Shown here piece by piece: positions 8,426-18,537 of a stretch of DNA of 64,000 nucleotides. Positions within the stretch are counted from its first letter, which is position 1. Every line of letters starts with the position of its first letter. The notes below the pieces were generated by a model, which saw only the letters and a program-made list of their open reading frames with translations, ran no database searches and was not told the DNA's origin. This stretch comes from Paraburkholderia gardini (GTDB taxonomy: Bacteria; Pseudomonadota; Gammaproteobacteria; Burkholderiales; Burkholderiaceae), in assembly GCF_907164575.1 (NCBI RefSeq), contig NZ_CAJQYY010000001.1, positions 186,001 through 250,000 on the forward strand, written 5' to 3'. The position numbers and the translations under genes were made by a program.

Positions 8426-10714
8426 ATGAAGTTTCGTTTTCCCGTCGTCATCATCGACGAAGATTTCCGCTCCGAGAACATTTCGGGTTCCGGCATCCGG
8501 GCGCTCGCCGAAGCCATCGAGAAAGAAGGCGCGGAAGTGCTCGGGCTCACGAGCTATGGCGACCTGACTTCGTTCGCGCAGCAATCGAGCCGTGCGTCGT
8601 GCTTCATCCTGTCGATCGACGACGATGAACTGCTGCCGTATGTCGACAACGTCGTGGTCGAAGGCGAGACGCCCGAGCTGGCCGCCGCGATTGTCGCGCT
8701 GCGCGCGTTCGTGGCCGAAGTGCGCCGCCGCAACGCGGATATTCCGATTTTCCTGTACGGCGAAACGCGCACCTCGCGCCATTTGCCGAACGACATCCTG
8801 CGCGAACTGCATGGTTTCATCCACATGTTCGAGGACACGCCGGAATTCGTCGCACGCCACATCATCCGCGAGACCAAGGTGTATCTGGACTCGCTCGCGC
8901 CGCCGTTCTTCAAGGAACTGGTGCAGTACGCGGAAGAAGGTTCGTACTCGTGGCACTGCCCGGGCCACTCGGGCGGCGTCGCGTTCCTGAAGAGCCCGCT
9001 TGGCCAGATGTTCCACCAGTTCTTCGGCGAGAACATGCTGCGCGCGGACGTCTGCAATGCCGTCGACGAGCTCGGCCAGCTGCTCGATCACACCGGTCCG
9101 GTCGCGGCGTCCGAGCGTAACGCGGCGCGCATTTTCAGCGCCGATCACGTGTTTTTCGTGACGAACGGTACGTCGACCTCGAACAAGATCGTCTGGCACG
9201 GTACGGTCGCGCCTGGCGACATCGTGCTGGTCGACCGCAACTGCCACAAGTCGATCCTGCACGCGATCACGATGACCGGCGCGATTCCGGTGTTCCTGAC
9301 GCCGACGCGCAACAACTTCGGCATCATCGGCCCGATTCCGCGCAGCGAATTCGAGCCGGAAAACATCCGCAGGAAGATCGAGGCGAATCCGTTCGCACGC
9401 GAAGCACTGGAGAAGAATCCGGACCTCAAGCCGCGCATCCTGACCATCACGCAGAGCACGTACGACGGCGTGATCTACAACGTCGAGATGATCAAGGAAA
9501 TGCTGGGCGACTGGCTCGACACGCTGCACTTCGACGAAGCATGGCTGCCGCACGCCGAGTTTCACCCGTTCTATCAGGACATGCACGCGATCGGCGCGGG
9601 CCGTCCGCGCATCGGCGCGATGGTGTTCGCGACGCACTCCACGCACAAGCTGCTGGCCGGCATTTCGCAGGCTTCGCAGATCGTCGTGCAGGACTCGAAA
9701 AACAGTCGCTTCGACCGGCACCGTTTCAACGAGGCGTATCTGATGCATACGTCGACGAGCCCGCAATACGCGATCATCGCGTCGTGCGACGTGGCGGCGG
9801 CGATGATGGAAGCGCCGGGCGGTACCGCGCTCGTCGAGGAATCGATCGCCGAGGCGCTCGATTTCCGCCGTGCGATGAGCAAGGTCGACGCCGAGTACGG
9901 CGACGACTGGTTCTTCAAGGTGTGGGGCCCCGACCAGTTCGCGGACGAGGGCATCGGCTCGCGCGAGGACTGGATGCTGCGCCCGAACGACCGCTGGCAC
10001 GGCTTCGGCCCGCTCGCCGAAGGCTTCAACATGCTCGACCCGATCAAGGCGACGATCGTCACGCCGGGTCTCGACATGGACGGCGATTTCGGCGAATCCG
10101 GCATTCCGGCCGGCATCGTGACGAAATATCTGGCCGAGCACGGCATCATCGTCGAGAAGACCGGGCTGTATTCGTTCTTCATCATGTTCACGATCGGCAT
10201 CACGAAGGGCCGCTGGAACTCGATGGTCACCGAGCTCCAGCAGTTCAAGGACGACTACGACAACAACCAGCCGCTGTGGCGCGTGCTGCCGGAGTTCGTC
10301 TCGCATCACCCGATGTACGAGCGCATCGGCCTGCGCGATCTGTGCGAGCAGATCCACAGCGTCTACCGCGCGAACGACATCGCGCGGCTGACGACCGAGA
10401 TGTACCTGTCGAGCATGGAACCGGCGATGAAGCCGTCCGATGCGTTTGCGAAGCTGGCGCATCGCGAGATCGACCGGGTACCGATCGACGAACTCGAGGG
10501 CCGTGTGACCTCGATTTTGCTGACGCCGTATCCGCCGGGCATTCCGCTGCTGATTCCGGGCGAGCGCTTCAACAAGACGATCGTCAACTACTTGCGGTTT
10601 GCGCGTGAATTCAACGAGCGCTTCCCGGGTTTCCACACTGACATTCACGGGCTGGTGGGCGAGACGATCAACGGGCGCATCGAGTACTTTGTCGATTGCG
10701 TGCGGGCCGGATGA
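8426..10714 (+). CDS. Arginine/lysine/ornithine decarboxylase, PLP-dependent (fold type I)
   Basis: A large cytoplasmic PLP decarboxylase of 762 residues, close to the length of the E. coli AdiA/CadA/LdcC group. An N-terminal receiver-like 'wing' domain (about 1-130) precedes the PLP-binding core. The core contains 'WHCPGHSGGVAFLKSP', 'FVTNGTSTSNKIV', 'LHFDEAWLPHA' and the Schiff-base lysine Lys408 in 'HSTHKLLAGISQAS'. The C-terminal domain carries 'LLTPYPPGIPLLIPGE' and 'FPGFHTDIHG'. The substrate cannot be settled by eye: the active-site blocks resemble both AdiA and CadA. Products would be agmatine, cadaverine or putrescine, linked to polyamine supply or acid resistance. The start has GGAG 8 nt upstream. 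The last codons overlap the next gene. Confidence 0.92.
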   Translation: MKFRFPVVIIDEDFRSENISGSGIRALAEAIEKEGAEVLGLTSYGDLTSFAQQSSRASCFILSIDDDELLPYVDNVVVEGETPELAAAIVALRAFVAEVRRRNADIPIFLYGETRTSRHLPNDILRELHGFIHMFEDTPEFVARHIIRETKVYLDSLAPPFFKELVQYAEEGSYSWHCPGHSGGVAFLKSPLGQMFHQFFGENMLRADVCNAVDELGQLLDHTGPVAASERNAARIFSADHVFFVTNGTSTSNKIVWHGTVAPGDIVLVDRNCHKSILHAITMTGAIPVFLTPTRNNFGIIGPIPRSEFEPENIRRKIEANPFAREALEKNPDLKPRILTITQSTYDGVIYNVEMIKEMLGDWLDTLHFDEAWLPHAEFHPFYQDMHAIGAGRPRIGAMVFATHSTHKLLAGISQASQIVVQDSKNSRFDRHRFNEAYLMHTSTSPQYAIIASCDVAAAMMEAPGGTALVEESIAEALDFRRAMSKVDAEYGDDWFFKVWGPDQFADEGIGSREDWMLRPNDRWHGFGPLAEGFNMLDPIKATIVTPGLDMDGDFGESGIPAGIVTKYLAEHGIIVEKTGLYSFFIMFTIGITKGRWNSMVTELQQFKDDYDNNQPLWRVLPEFVSHHPMYERIGLRDLCEQIHSVYRANDIARLTTEMYLSSMEPAMKPSDAFAKLAHREIDRVPIDELEGRVTSILLTPYPPGIPLLIPGERFNKTIVNYLRFAREFNERFPGFHTDIHGLVGETINGRIEYFVDCVRAG

Positions 10715-11427
10715 AGGGGCGTCTGAAGACGGCGGTGCGTGCGGGATGGTGTGCGGCCGTCGTGGCACTCGCCGTGCAGACCGGCGTGGCGCATGCCGAA
10801 GTCGCGGCGGCTGATCCGATCGATGCGTCGATGCACACGTGCCTTGCGCGTGGCGACATGTCGTCGACGGCGGGACAGGTGCAATGCATGGAAACGGCGC
10901 GGGCGGCGTGGCAGTCCGCGTCCGATCTCGCGTATCAGCAGCTGCTGGCAAAGACGAAGGGATCGCAGCGCAGCGGCTGGGAGCGTAGCCAGCGAAACTG
11001 GAAGGCGTGGCGTGCCGCCGAGGCACCGATGCTGAGGGCGGTTTTCGAAACGACGCGCGGCACCATGTACGTGCTGTTCGAGGCCGACATGCAACTGCAG
11101 CCGGTACGTGACCGCGCGCTGACGCTTCGAACCGCGGCCGCGAACGCGGGCACAGCGGGTGGCGGCAACAAACCGGCGCCGCGCGTGCGCGCGTGTTGGC
11201 GCGATGCCGACTGCGCGCATGCGGACGGGGATCTGAACCGTTACTACCTGCGGCTGCGCAGGGAGATGCCTTCGCGTGCACGGCCGACACTGATTCGCGC
11301 GGAGCGTGCGTGGCGGGGTTTTCGCGATGCGACCACGCCGCTGGTTGATGCGCGTGGCCAGATCGACATCATTGGCGCGCGGGTGGCGACGCTCAAGCGG
11401 TTATCGGAGACGGTGGGCAACGACTGA
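10711..11427 (+). CDS. Secreted LprI-like (DUF1311) protein
   Basis: A 238-residue protein with an N-terminal signal peptide (cleavage probably after 'GVAHA', about residue 30). It contains an LprI/DUF1311-type domain: 'CMETARAAWQSASDLAYQQLL' followed by 'WERSQRNWKAWRAAEAPML'. A second, weaker half ends 'LIRAERAWRGFRDATTPLVD'. Conserved cysteines suggest disulfides in the periplasm. LprI of mycobacteria inhibits lysozyme, but DUF1311 proteins are functionally diverse, so lysozyme inhibition is only a possibility. The start codon overlaps the decarboxylase stop (ATGA), so translation is probably coupled. An in-frame GTG five codons earlier is less likely. Confidence 0.75.
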   Translation: MKGRLKTAVRAGWCAAVVALAVQTGVAHAEVAAADPIDASMHTCLARGDMSSTAGQVQCMETARAAWQSASDLAYQQLLAKTKGSQRSGWERSQRNWKAWRAAEAPMLRAVFETTRGTMYVLFEADMQLQPVRDRALTLRTAAANAGTAGGGNKPAPRVRACWRDADCAHADGDLNRYYLRLRREMPSRARPTLIRAERAWRGFRDATTPLVDARGQIDIIGARVATLKRLSETVGND

Positions 11428-11909
11428 GGCGCAGGGCCTGCGGGCGCAGGCAAACATTGCCGGTGCCCTCCGAACGCGAACGCGATGAACTGAGGGGAGG
11501 CGGCCGTGGACATTACGCTTGCCCGCCCGCCCGGCTGTGTGAACGACGGCGACGCACGAAGTGCGGAGGCGGGTGAATGAGTGCTGTGTCACGGGCGCTG
11601 CTGCGCGAGGGACGAAATCGCGCGGGGACCCATGCCGGTTGAAGTGTGAGGGCGACACTTCATGGGTTGCCATTCCCGATGAATGACGCACCGGGAAGAA
11701 ATGAGTTTTCGAAGCGCCTTTCTTTTGCTTACTTTTCTTTGGAAGACGCCCCGAAGGAAGTCCCCTTGGGGGACAAAGAAAAGTAAGTGCCGCCCCGCAC
11801 AGGGGCAACACCAATAGACCGACACGAACACAAGGAAAGGCCAAAGAAAAGAGCGGGCCCTGGAAAAAAGAACCCGCCCAGAATCAAAGAAATAGAAAAC
11901 CAGAAAGAC
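11428..11909. other. Non-coding region with inverted repeat between the LprI-like gene and argH
   Basis: About 480 bp without a supportable gene. Its second half has A/T-rich purine or pyrimidine runs unlike the flanking GC-rich genes. It contains the inverted repeat listed separately. It separates the ends of convergent genes, so a transcript-end or repeat-element role is more likely than a promoter role. Confidence 0.6.
11728..11787. repeat. Inverted repeat, probable dispersed intergenic element
   Basis: Two perfect 14-bp arms, CTTACTTTTCTTTG (11728-11741) and CAAAGAAAAGTAAG (11774-11787), flank a 32-bp GC-rich core that includes CCCCTTGGGGG. A partial third copy of the arm (CCAAAGAAAAGA) follows near 11840. 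From memory, this arm followed by 'TGCCGCCCCGCACAGGGGC' is recurrent in Burkholderia/Paraburkholderia intergenic regions, so it is probably a dispersed REP-like element. That identification is inference. Confidence 0.7.
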
Positions 11910-13316
11910 CTAACTCAACGCCCCGCGAGCCACCTTCACAGCGCTCAAAACCTGCTCAGGCGAGGTCCCGCCAGGATGATTCCGGCTCGCGACGGAGCCT
12001 TCCAGCGTGAGGTATTCAAAAACATCCTCACCGATGAGGTGAGCGACATTCGGCAATTCACTCCGCATCTCATCGAGCGAAAGATCCGCCAGATCACACT
12101 CACGATCGACACAAACGCGAACCGCAAGCGCGACAGCTTCATGAGCATCCCGAAACGGCAACCCACGCTTCACAAGATAATCAGCCAGATCGGTAGCAGT
12201 AGAAAACCCTTGAAGCGCCGCATCCCGCATAGCCGCAGGCTTCACGGTAATCCCGGTAACCATTTCAGCAAAAATCCGCAACGTATCCGCCACCGTATCG
12301 ACGGTATCGAACAACGGCTCCTTGTCTTCCTGATTGTCCTTGTTATACGCGAGCGGCTGGCCTTTCATCAGCGTGAGCAAGGCCATCAAATGCCCATTCA
12401 CACGCCCGGTCTTGCCGCGCGCAAGCTCAGGCACATCGGGATTCTTTTTCTGCGGCATGATCGACGAGCCGGTGCAGAAGCGATCCGCCAGATCGATAAA
12501 CCCGACCCGCGGGCTCATCCACAAAACGAGCTCTTCGGAGAACCGCGACACATGCGTCATCACCAACGCCGAAGCGGCTGTGAATTCAATCGCGAAGTCG
12601 CGATCCGAAACCGCATCGAGTGAATTCGCGCAGATCCCGTCGAAGCCCAGCGTCTTCGCGACAGCATGACGGTCGATCGGATAGCTCGTGCCGGCGAGCG
12701 CGGCCGCGCCCAGCGGCAGACGGTTCACGCGCGTACGGCAATCGCGCATGCGCTCGGCGTCGCGCGAAAACATTTCGACGTAAGCGAGCAGGTGATGCCC
12801 AAACGTCACCGGCTGCGCCACCTGCAGATGCGTGAAACCCGGCATGATCGTCGCGGCGTTCTGTTCAGCCAGATCGATCAGTGCGCCGCGCAGATCCTTC
12901 AGCAATCCGCCGATGCGGTCGATTTCACCGCGCAGCCACAGACGGATATCGGTCGCGACCTGGTCGTTACGCGAGCGGCCGGTGTGCAGGCGCTTGCCCG
13001 CGTCGCCGATCAGCGCCGTCAGGCGCGCTTCGATGTTCAGGTGGACGTCTTCCAGGTCGAGTTGCCACTCGAACTCGCCACGCCCGATTTCGCCCTTGAT
13101 CTGCGCCATGCCGCGCTGGATGGCGGCGAGGTCGTCGTCGGCGATGATCTTCTGCGCGGCCAGCATCGAGGCGTGCGCGAGCGAACCTTCGATATCGACC
13201 AGCGCCAGACGTTTGTCGAAGAAAACCGACGACGTATAGCGTTTGACGAGTTCCGACATCGGCTCCGAGAAGCGTGCCGACCAGGCTTCGCCTTTTTTGT
13301 GCAGTTGGGACGTCAT
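11910..13316 (-). CDS. argH: Argininosuccinate lyase
   Basis: Last step of arginine biosynthesis: cleaves argininosuccinate to arginine and fumarate (EC 4.3.2.1). The cytoplasmic homotetramer subunit has 468 residues, the normal length. It shows '[11 protein letters not shown]', '[13 protein letters not shown]', '[21 protein letters not shown]' and the superfamily signature '[12 protein letters not shown]' near residues 283-294. The ATG at 13316 has no strong ribosome site, but the N-terminus ([20 protein letters not shown]) is complete. It stands alone, with other arg genes not nearby. Confidence 0.97.
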   Translation of the reverse strand: MTSQLHKKGEAWSARFSEPMSELVKRYTSSVFFDKRLALVDIEGSLAHASMLAAQKIIADDDLAAIQRGMAQIKGEIGRGEFEWQLDLEDVHLNIEARLTALIGDAGKRLHTGRSRNDQVATDIRLWLRGEIDRIGGLLKDLRGALIDLAEQNAATIMPGFTHLQVAQPVTFGHHLLAYVEMFSRDAERMRDCRTRVNRLPLGAAALAGTSYPIDRHAVAKTLGFDGICANSLDAVSDRDFAIEFTAASALVMTHVSRFSEELVLWMSPRVGFIDLADRFCTGSSIMPQKKNPDVPELARGKTGRVNGHLMALLTLMKGQPLAYNKDNQEDKEPLFDTVDTVADTLRIFAEMVTGITVKPAAMRDAALQGFSTATDLADYLVKRGLPFRDAHEAVALAVRVCVDRECDLADLSLDEMRSELPNVAHLIGEDVFEYLTLEGSVASRNHPGGTSPEQVLSAVKVARGALS

Positions 13317-13476
13317 GATGTTTGGCAGTGGAGAGACGGTGAAAGGCGGGCGACCTGTACCAACGTCGCCGGTAGAAAAGATTTCATCGGGACAGCGATT
13401 TTAGCATCCGGCGACGTTCCATCCCGACCCGGGCCCGCGCACCTGCTGGCGGTAGCAGGTCGTCCCGCCAGACGAT

Positions 13477-14295
13477 CTACATCCGCACGAGTACGACGAG
13501 CTTCAGATCCTCGCGATGCGCGGGCTTGAACGTCATCTGGTCGTAGACGATGCGGCCGTGGCGCGGGTGGTTGAATTCCCGCCGTCCGCCCTCGCGGCCA
13601 CCCACGTCCTGAGACGCCCAGAAGCGCGCGAACGCATCGCTCGCCGCGCTCAGCGAATCGATCAGCGTGCGCGTCGGCGCTTCGTTCAGGTGGCGGATCG
13701 AATCCGCGCGAAATTCGGCGGCGAGCCGCCTCGCGCGCGGTTCCCAGTCGGCGATCAGATCGCGCGCGCCGGGCTCGGTGAACGTGAAGCGCAGCAGGTT
13801 GCGGTCGTGCCCGTCGTCGAGCCAGCCGACGAAGAGGTCGGCCGCCCGCGCGTTCCATGCGAGCGCGTTCCACTGCCGGTCGAGCACGTAAGCGGGCGCG
13901 TCGATCAGCTGGACGGTTTCGAGCAGGCGCGCGGGTGCGTCGGCGGCGGCCGGGTCGGGCTCGGCGGGGTCGCGTTGCGCGGCGAGCTCGAACAGATACG
14001 CCCGCTCGGCGCGCGAAAGCTGCAGCGCGACGGCAATGCGCGCGAGCGCATCGGCGGAGGCCGACACGGGACGGCCCTGTTCGATCCACGTGTACCAGGT
14101 CGGGCTCACGCCGCACAGTTGCGCGACTTCCTCGCGCCGCAGGCCGGGCGTGCGCCGCCGGGGCCCCGGCGGCAAGCCGACGGCCTGCGGCGACAGCCGT
14201 TCGCGATGCGCGCGGATGAAGTCGCCGAGCGCGCGCGCAGGCGTGGCGTCGAGCGGAGGCGGTGCAAGCTCGGGGGAAGACGGCCGGTTCATCAT
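13477..14295 (-). CDS. Helix-turn-helix regulator with MmyB-like ligand-binding domain
   Basis: A DNA-binding transcriptional regulator of 272 residues. The N-terminal XRE-type HTH (about 20-90) includes 'LGDFIRAHRERLSP', 'RRTPGLRREEVAQLCGVS' and 'TWYTWIEQGR'. This is the hallmark of the family whose C-terminal half is a PAS-like MmyB ligand-binding domain, seen here from about residue 110 ('APAYVLDRQWNALAWNARAADLF', 'ADSIRHLNEAPTRTLIDSL'). Two consecutive ATG codons open the frame. It is divergent from a methyltransferase gene, and such regulators often control a divergent neighbour. The ligand is unknown. Confidence 0.88.
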   Translation of the reverse strand: MMNRPSSPELAPPPLDATPARALGDFIRAHRERLSPQAVGLPPGPRRRTPGLRREEVAQLCGVSPTWYTWIEQGRPVSASADALARIAVALQLSRAERAYLFELAAQRDPAEPDPAAADAPARLLETVQLIDAPAYVLDRQWNALAWNARAADLFVGWLDDGHDRNLLRFTFTEPGARDLIADWEPRARRLAAEFRADSIRHLNEAPTRTLIDSLSAASDAFARFWASQDVGGREGGRREFNHPRHGRIVYDQMTFKPAHREDLKLVVLVRM

Positions 14296-14340
14296 GTCGT
14301 TGGAAGCGGGTGGTGGTGATACCAGAATAATTGCTTAACT

Positions 14341-14352
14341 TGTACTGGTACA
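14341..14352. promoter_or_regulatory. Possible operator palindrome TGTAC-TG-GTACA
   Basis: A perfect 5+5 bp inverted repeat with a 2-bp centre lies in the divergent promoter region, about 46 bp upstream of the HTH regulator start. It is a reasonable candidate operator for that regulator. Binding is inferred only from symmetry and position. Confidence 0.35.
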
Positions 14353-14473
14353 GAGCGGGCTCTATTGTAGCGGCTGGAACGGCGCTTTTCGAACTGGCAT
14401 ACATGAAGGGCGTGCCGTTCCACCCACGATCAACCCGAGGCGACCCGCATTTATCCGGGCAGAGGAGCATTCC

Positions 14474-15226
14474 ATGAAGCATCACGACCAGGTCGCCGAC
14501 GCGTTCGGCTCGACCGCCGCCGCTTACCTGACGAGTCACGTTCACGCGACGGGCGCCGATCTGCAGACGCTGGCCGCCGCCATTCAGGCGACGCCCGGCG
14601 CGACGGTGCTCGACATGGGCTGCGGCGCCGGTCACGCGAGCTTCGCGGTGGCGCCGCACGCGAAGTCGGTTGTCGCGTACGACATCGCCCCGCAGATGCT
14701 GGAGACTGTCGCCGCAGCCGCGCGCGAACGCGGGCTCGACACGATCCGCACGCAGCAGGGCGCGGCCGAAACGCTGCCGTTCGCCGACGCCTCGTTCGAC
14801 TGGGTCATCAGCCGCATGAGCGCGCACCACTGGCATGACGTGCCGCAGGCGCTGAAAGAAGTGCGTCGCGTGCTGAAACCGGGCGGCCGCGTGCTGTTCG
14901 TCGATATCGCGGGTAGCGATCATCCGTTGCTCGACACGCACATCCAGACGGTCGAACTGTTGCGCGACGGCTCGCATATCCGCGACTATCGCGGCGACGA
15001 ATGGATCGCGCTGTTCGACGCCGCGGGCTTCAAGGTGTCGATTCGCGAGCGCTGGCGCCTGCCGATCGGATTCGACGCGTGGGTCAAGCGGATGCGCACG
15101 CCCGAACCGCGCATCGTCGCGATCCAGTCGGTCTGGGCGAGTGCGCCCGACGAGGTGCGGGCGTATTTCAACGTGCAGGCGGACGGCTCGTTCGAACTCG
15201 ATGCGCTGATGATCGAGGCGCACTGA
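14474..15226 (+). CDS. Class I SAM-dependent methyltransferase
   Basis: A 250-residue soluble methyltransferase. Motif I is 'VLDMGCGAGHASFAVA' (about 44-59), the acidic SAM-ribose ligand region follows at 'VVAYDIAPQML', and motif IV is 'FDWVISRMSAHHW'. The post-I region 'LKPGGRVLFVDIAG' is typical of the UbiE/MenG-like Methyltransf_11 class. The substrate cannot be told from sequence; small-molecule targets are usual in this class. It is divergent from the MmyB-type regulator, which may control it. The start has GAGGAGC upstream with normal spacing. Confidence 0.88.
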   Translation: MKHHDQVADAFGSTAAAYLTSHVHATGADLQTLAAAIQATPGATVLDMGCGAGHASFAVAPHAKSVVAYDIAPQMLETVAAAARERGLDTIRTQQGAAETLPFADASFDWVISRMSAHHWHDVPQALKEVRRVLKPGGRVLFVDIAGSDHPLLDTHIQTVELLRDGSHIRDYRGDEWIALFDAAGFKVSIRERWRLPIGFDAWVKRMRTPEPRIVAIQSVWASAPDEVRAYFNVQADGSFELDALMIEAH

Positions 15227-15285
15227 AGCGGCGCTTCGACACTTGACGGCGTGCGGGGAAAAGGGCGCTTCGAAACGCACGTCGC

Positions 15286-15331
15286 ACAAACAGAAAGGGC
15301 ACGCGATCCGATAAAAGGAAAGCGTGCCCTT
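15286..15331 (-). terminator. Probable terminator of ppc
   Basis: Read on the minus strand, a perfect 10-bp stem AAGGGCACGC/GCGTGCCCTT with a 17-nt loop is followed by a T-rich tail (TTCTGTTTGTG). It lies about 50 bp beyond the ppc stop. The long loop and broken T-tract lower confidence. Confidence 0.5.
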
Positions 15332-15381
15332 CGAACCAGAACGGGTTCGCCGGCCACCCGGCGCAAACCCGGTCAGCCGGA

Positions 15382-18300
15382 TCAGCCCGTATTGCGCAAG
15401 CCCGCCGCGATACCGTTGATCGTCAGGTGTATACCGCGTCGCAGACGCGCGTTCCGGTCACCCGCGCGGTGGCGCTTCAGCAGTTCCACCTGCAGGTGGT
15501 TCAGCGGATCGAGATACGGGAAGCGGTTCTTGATCGAGCGCGCGAGCAGCGGGTTATCGGCGAGCCGCTCGCTCTTGCCGGTGATCTCCGACAACACCTT
15601 CGACGTCCGTTCCCATTCCCCGACGATGCGCTCGAACACATGCTTGCGCAGCTTCTTGTCGGTCACGAGCTGTGCGTAGCGCGACGCGACCGCGAGGTCG
15701 GTCTTCGCCAGCACCATGTCCATGTTCGACAGCAGGTTCGAGAAGAACGGCCACGTCTTGTGCATCTTCTTCAGCAGCGCGAGACGGCGTGCGCGTTCGG
15801 CATCGGTCGGCGCGCTGTCCAGATGCGCGGCCACCGCGCTGCCGAAGCCATACCATCCGGTCAGCAGCAGACGGCACTGCCCCCACGAGAAGCCCCACGG
15901 AATCGCGCGCAGGTCTTCGATCTTGCGTTGCTTCGCGTCCTGCAGCTTGCGCGAAGCCGGACGGCTGCCGATGTTCAGCTCGGCGATCTCCGAAATCGGC
16001 GTCGACTCGAAGAAATACTCCTTGAAACCCGGCGTTTCGTAGACGAGCGCGCGATACGACGCCATCGCCGCATCCGAAAGCTGCTGCATCGTTTCCTCGA
16101 ACGCGGGCAACTGGTCGGGCGCATTGCCGTGCGGCAGCAGCGAGGCTTCGAGCGTCGCGGCGACGACCGTTTCCAGATTGCGCCGGCCGATCTCCGGGTT
16201 GCCGAACTTGCTCGCGATTACCTCGCCCTGCTCGGTGAGACGGATCTGGCCGTCGACCGTGCCCGGCGGCTGCGACAGGATCGCCTGATAGGTCGGGCCG
16301 CCGCCGCGTCCGACTGTACCTCCGCGGCCGTGGAAGAGCCGCAGGGTCACGCCGCGTTCGTTGAAGAGCGACACGAGCGCCAGTTCCGCGCGATACAGCT
16401 CCCAGTTCGACGTGAGGAAGCCGCCGTCCTTGTTGCTGTCCGAGTAGCCGAGCATGACTTCCTGCTCGCCGCCCTGATGCTCGATCAGCGAATCGACGCC
16501 CGGCAGCGCGATCAGGTCGCGCATGATGTGCTGCGCGTTGCGCAGATCGGGAATCGTCTCGAAGAGCGGGATCACCATGATGCCGTCATGCGCGGGCTGT
16601 TCGGCGTTGCCGAGCAGTCCTTTCAGGAGGCCCGTTTCCTTTTGCAGCAGCATCACCTCGACCAGATCGCTCACGGTTTCCGTGTGCGAAATGATGTAGT
16701 TGCGCACCGCGCGCGGGCCGAATTTCTCGCGCGTCACGCGGGCCATTTCGAGCACGCCGAGTTCGCTCTTCGCGAGATCCGAGTACTCCACGTACGGCAG
16801 GCGCAGCGGACGCGGCTGGCCGAGCTCCTTTAGCAGCACCGTCAGCTTGTCGGCTTCGGACAACGCGGCGTAGTCGTCCTCGACGCCTGCGCGCTTCAGC
16901 AGTTCGGCGATGACGGCTTCGTGGATGTCCGAGCTTTGGCGCAGGTCGATGCTGGCGAGATGGAAGCCGAAGACTTCGGCGGCCCGCGCGAGCGGCGACA
17001 GACGCGGCGCGGCAAGCGAGGCGCCGTGTTGTTCCGTCAGCGAATCGATCAGCACGTGCAGGTCGGCGGCGAATTCGGCGGCGTCGGCGTAAGGTTTGGC
17101 GCCGCCGTGGCTGCGCGCGGCGACGACGCCCGCGCCCAGACGCGCGCGCGCGCTTTCCGCGAGGCGGGCATACACGCCGATCAGCGCGCGGCGATACGGC
17201 TCGTCGGTGCGATGCGGCGACTCGTCGGGCGAGGCTGCCGCCAGCGTCTGTAGCGCTTCGCTCGAACCGGCCAGCAGGTTCGACACGGACAGTTCCGCGC
17301 CGAGCCTGTGCACCTGCTCCAGATAGTGTTCGAAGATCACCGTGGCCTGACGCGTGATCGCGTGTTCGAGCGTCGCGGCGCTCACGTTCGGATTGCCGTC
17401 GCGGTCACCGCCGATCCAGCTGCCCATCTGGAAGAACGGCGGCAGACGCGCGGGCAGGCCGTGTTCGGCCAGCGCGGCTTCGATATCGGCATAGAGCGCC
17501 GGGATTTCCTCGAGGAACGTCGCGCGGTAATACGACAGCGCGTTCTCGATTTCGTCGGCGACCGTCAGACGCGCGTCGCGCAGCATCCGCGTCTGCCACA
17601 GCGACGTCACGCGGGCGCGCAGCATCGTTTCGTTGTGCGCGCGTTCGCGCGCGGTCAACTGCTGGTCGCGCTCGGCGAGCAGGCGCGCGACATCGTGCTC
17701 CGCGTCGAGAATGCTCTTGCGTTGCACTTCGGTTGGGTGCGCGGTCAGCACCGGGACGATCAGCGCTTCGTTGAAGAACTGCTGCAGGACGGGTGTCGGC
17801 GCGGCCTCGGCGGCCATCAGACGTTCGAGCGCATACGCCATCGTACCTGGACGCGGCGCGGCGTTCGCCAGCGCGTGAATGCGGTGACGGCGGTTGCGGT
17901 GACGGTCTTCGGCGATATTGGCGAGGTGCGAGAAGTAGCTGAACGCACGCACGACACTCACCGTCTGTTCCGGGCTCAGCGTGCGCAGCTTCTTGTCGAG
18001 CGTCTGCGCGGCGACGCTGTCGTCTTCGCGACGAAAGCGCACGGCTGTCTGACGGATCGTTTCGACGACATCGAACACCGCGTCGCCTTCCTGCTCACGT
18101 ACGACGTCGCCGAGCAGGCGTCCGAGATAGCGGATGTCCTGGAAGAGCGGCTGGTCCTTGTCTTCACGCGTGCGGCCGCCGGACTTCGCCGGCGCTGTCG
18201 CGACAGCCCTGGGCGCGATATCGGACGACGATTTCGCGCGGCCGTTCGCGGCTCCATTCGCCCGCTTTGCAACGGGCTTTGCGGCTGGCTTCGAAGCGGG

Positions 18301-18537
18301 TGTTGTCCGGGCGCCGTCGAGCGCCGCGCCGGCCTTCGGTATTTTCGGCGCCTTCGCGGGTTTCGCGGGCGCGACGGGTTTGGAGGCCTTGCTGGCCTTC
18401 ACGCTTTTAGCGGCGGCCTGGGGGGCTTTCGTTATTCGGGTCGCTTTGGCGGGAGCAGCGAGGGCGCTCGCGGTTTGGGAACCAGTGGGCGATGCAGTGT
18501 TGCGGCGGGCTGGGCGCGCCGATCCGGAAGACGTCAC
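15382..18537 (-). CDS. ppc: Phosphoenolpyruvate carboxylase with long Ala/Lys/Pro-rich N-terminal tail
   Basis: Anaplerotic enzyme: PEP + HCO3- to oxaloacetate (EC 4.1.1.31). It is 1051 residues from the chosen start. The catalytic core shows '[13 protein letters not shown]' near residue 268, '[11 protein letters not shown]', '[20 protein letters not shown]', the glycine loop '[15 protein letters not shown]' near 732, and the C-terminal 'GLRNTG'. The first ~130 residues are low-complexity and basic (repeated [21 protein letters not shown]), absent from the E. coli enzyme (883 residues). The GTG at 18537 was chosen for its GAGGAA ribosome site 8 nt upstream; an in-frame ATG near 18594 is the alternative. 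It is divergent from hemC. Confidence 0.95.
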   Translation of the reverse strand: MTSSGSARPARRNTASPTGSQTASALAAPAKATRITKAPQAAAKSVKASKASKPVAPAKPAKAPKIPKAGAALDGARTTPASKPAAKPVAKRANGAANGRAKSSSDIAPRAVATAPAKSGGRTREDKDQPLFQDIRYLGRLLGDVVREQEGDAVFDVVETIRQTAVRFRREDDSVAAQTLDKKLRTLSPEQTVSVVRAFSYFSHLANIAEDRHRNRRHRIHALANAAPRPGTMAYALERLMAAEAAPTPVLQQFFNEALIVPVLTAHPTEVQRKSILDAEHDVARLLAERDQQLTARERAHNETMLRARVTSLWQTRMLRDARLTVADEIENALSYYRATFLEEIPALYADIEAALAEHGLPARLPPFFQMGSWIGGDRDGNPNVSAATLEHAITRQATVIFEHYLEQVHRLGAELSVSNLLAGSSEALQTLAAASPDESPHRTDEPYRRALIGVYARLAESARARLGAGVVAARSHGGAKPYADAAEFAADLHVLIDSLTEQHGASLAAPRLSPLARAAEVFGFHLASIDLRQSSDIHEAVIAELLKRAGVEDDYAALSEADKLTVLLKELGQPRPLRLPYVEYSDLAKSELGVLEMARVTREKFGPRAVRNYIISHTETVSDLVEVMLLQKETGLLKGLLGNAEQPAHDGIMVIPLFETIPDLRNAQHIMRDLIALPGVDSLIEHQGGEQEVMLGYSDSNKDGGFLTSNWELYRAELALVSLFNERGVTLRLFHGRGGTVGRGGGPTYQAILSQPPGTVDGQIRLTEQGEVIASKFGNPEIGRRNLETVVAATLEASLLPHGNAPDQLPAFEETMQQLSDAAMASYRALVYETPGFKEYFFESTPISEIAELNIGSRPASRKLQDAKQRKIEDLRAIPWGFSWGQCRLLLTGWYGFGSAVAAHLDSAPTDAERARRLALLKKMHKTWPFFSNLLSNMDMVLAKTDLAVASRYAQLVTDKKLRKHVFERIVGEWERTSKVLSEITGKSERLADNPLLARSIKNRFPYLDPLNHLQVELLKRHRAGDRNARLRRGIHLTINGIAAGLRNTG

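Noticed and set aside
8306..11290. A 994-codon open frame on the minus strand
   Set aside because: It mirrors the decarboxylase and LprI-like genes and reads as an Arg/Ala/Val-rich composition artefact; the plus-strand genes have clear motifs.
15427..16833. A long plus-strand frame inside ppc
   Set aside because: It is antisense to the ppc catalytic core, which is unambiguous on the minus strand.
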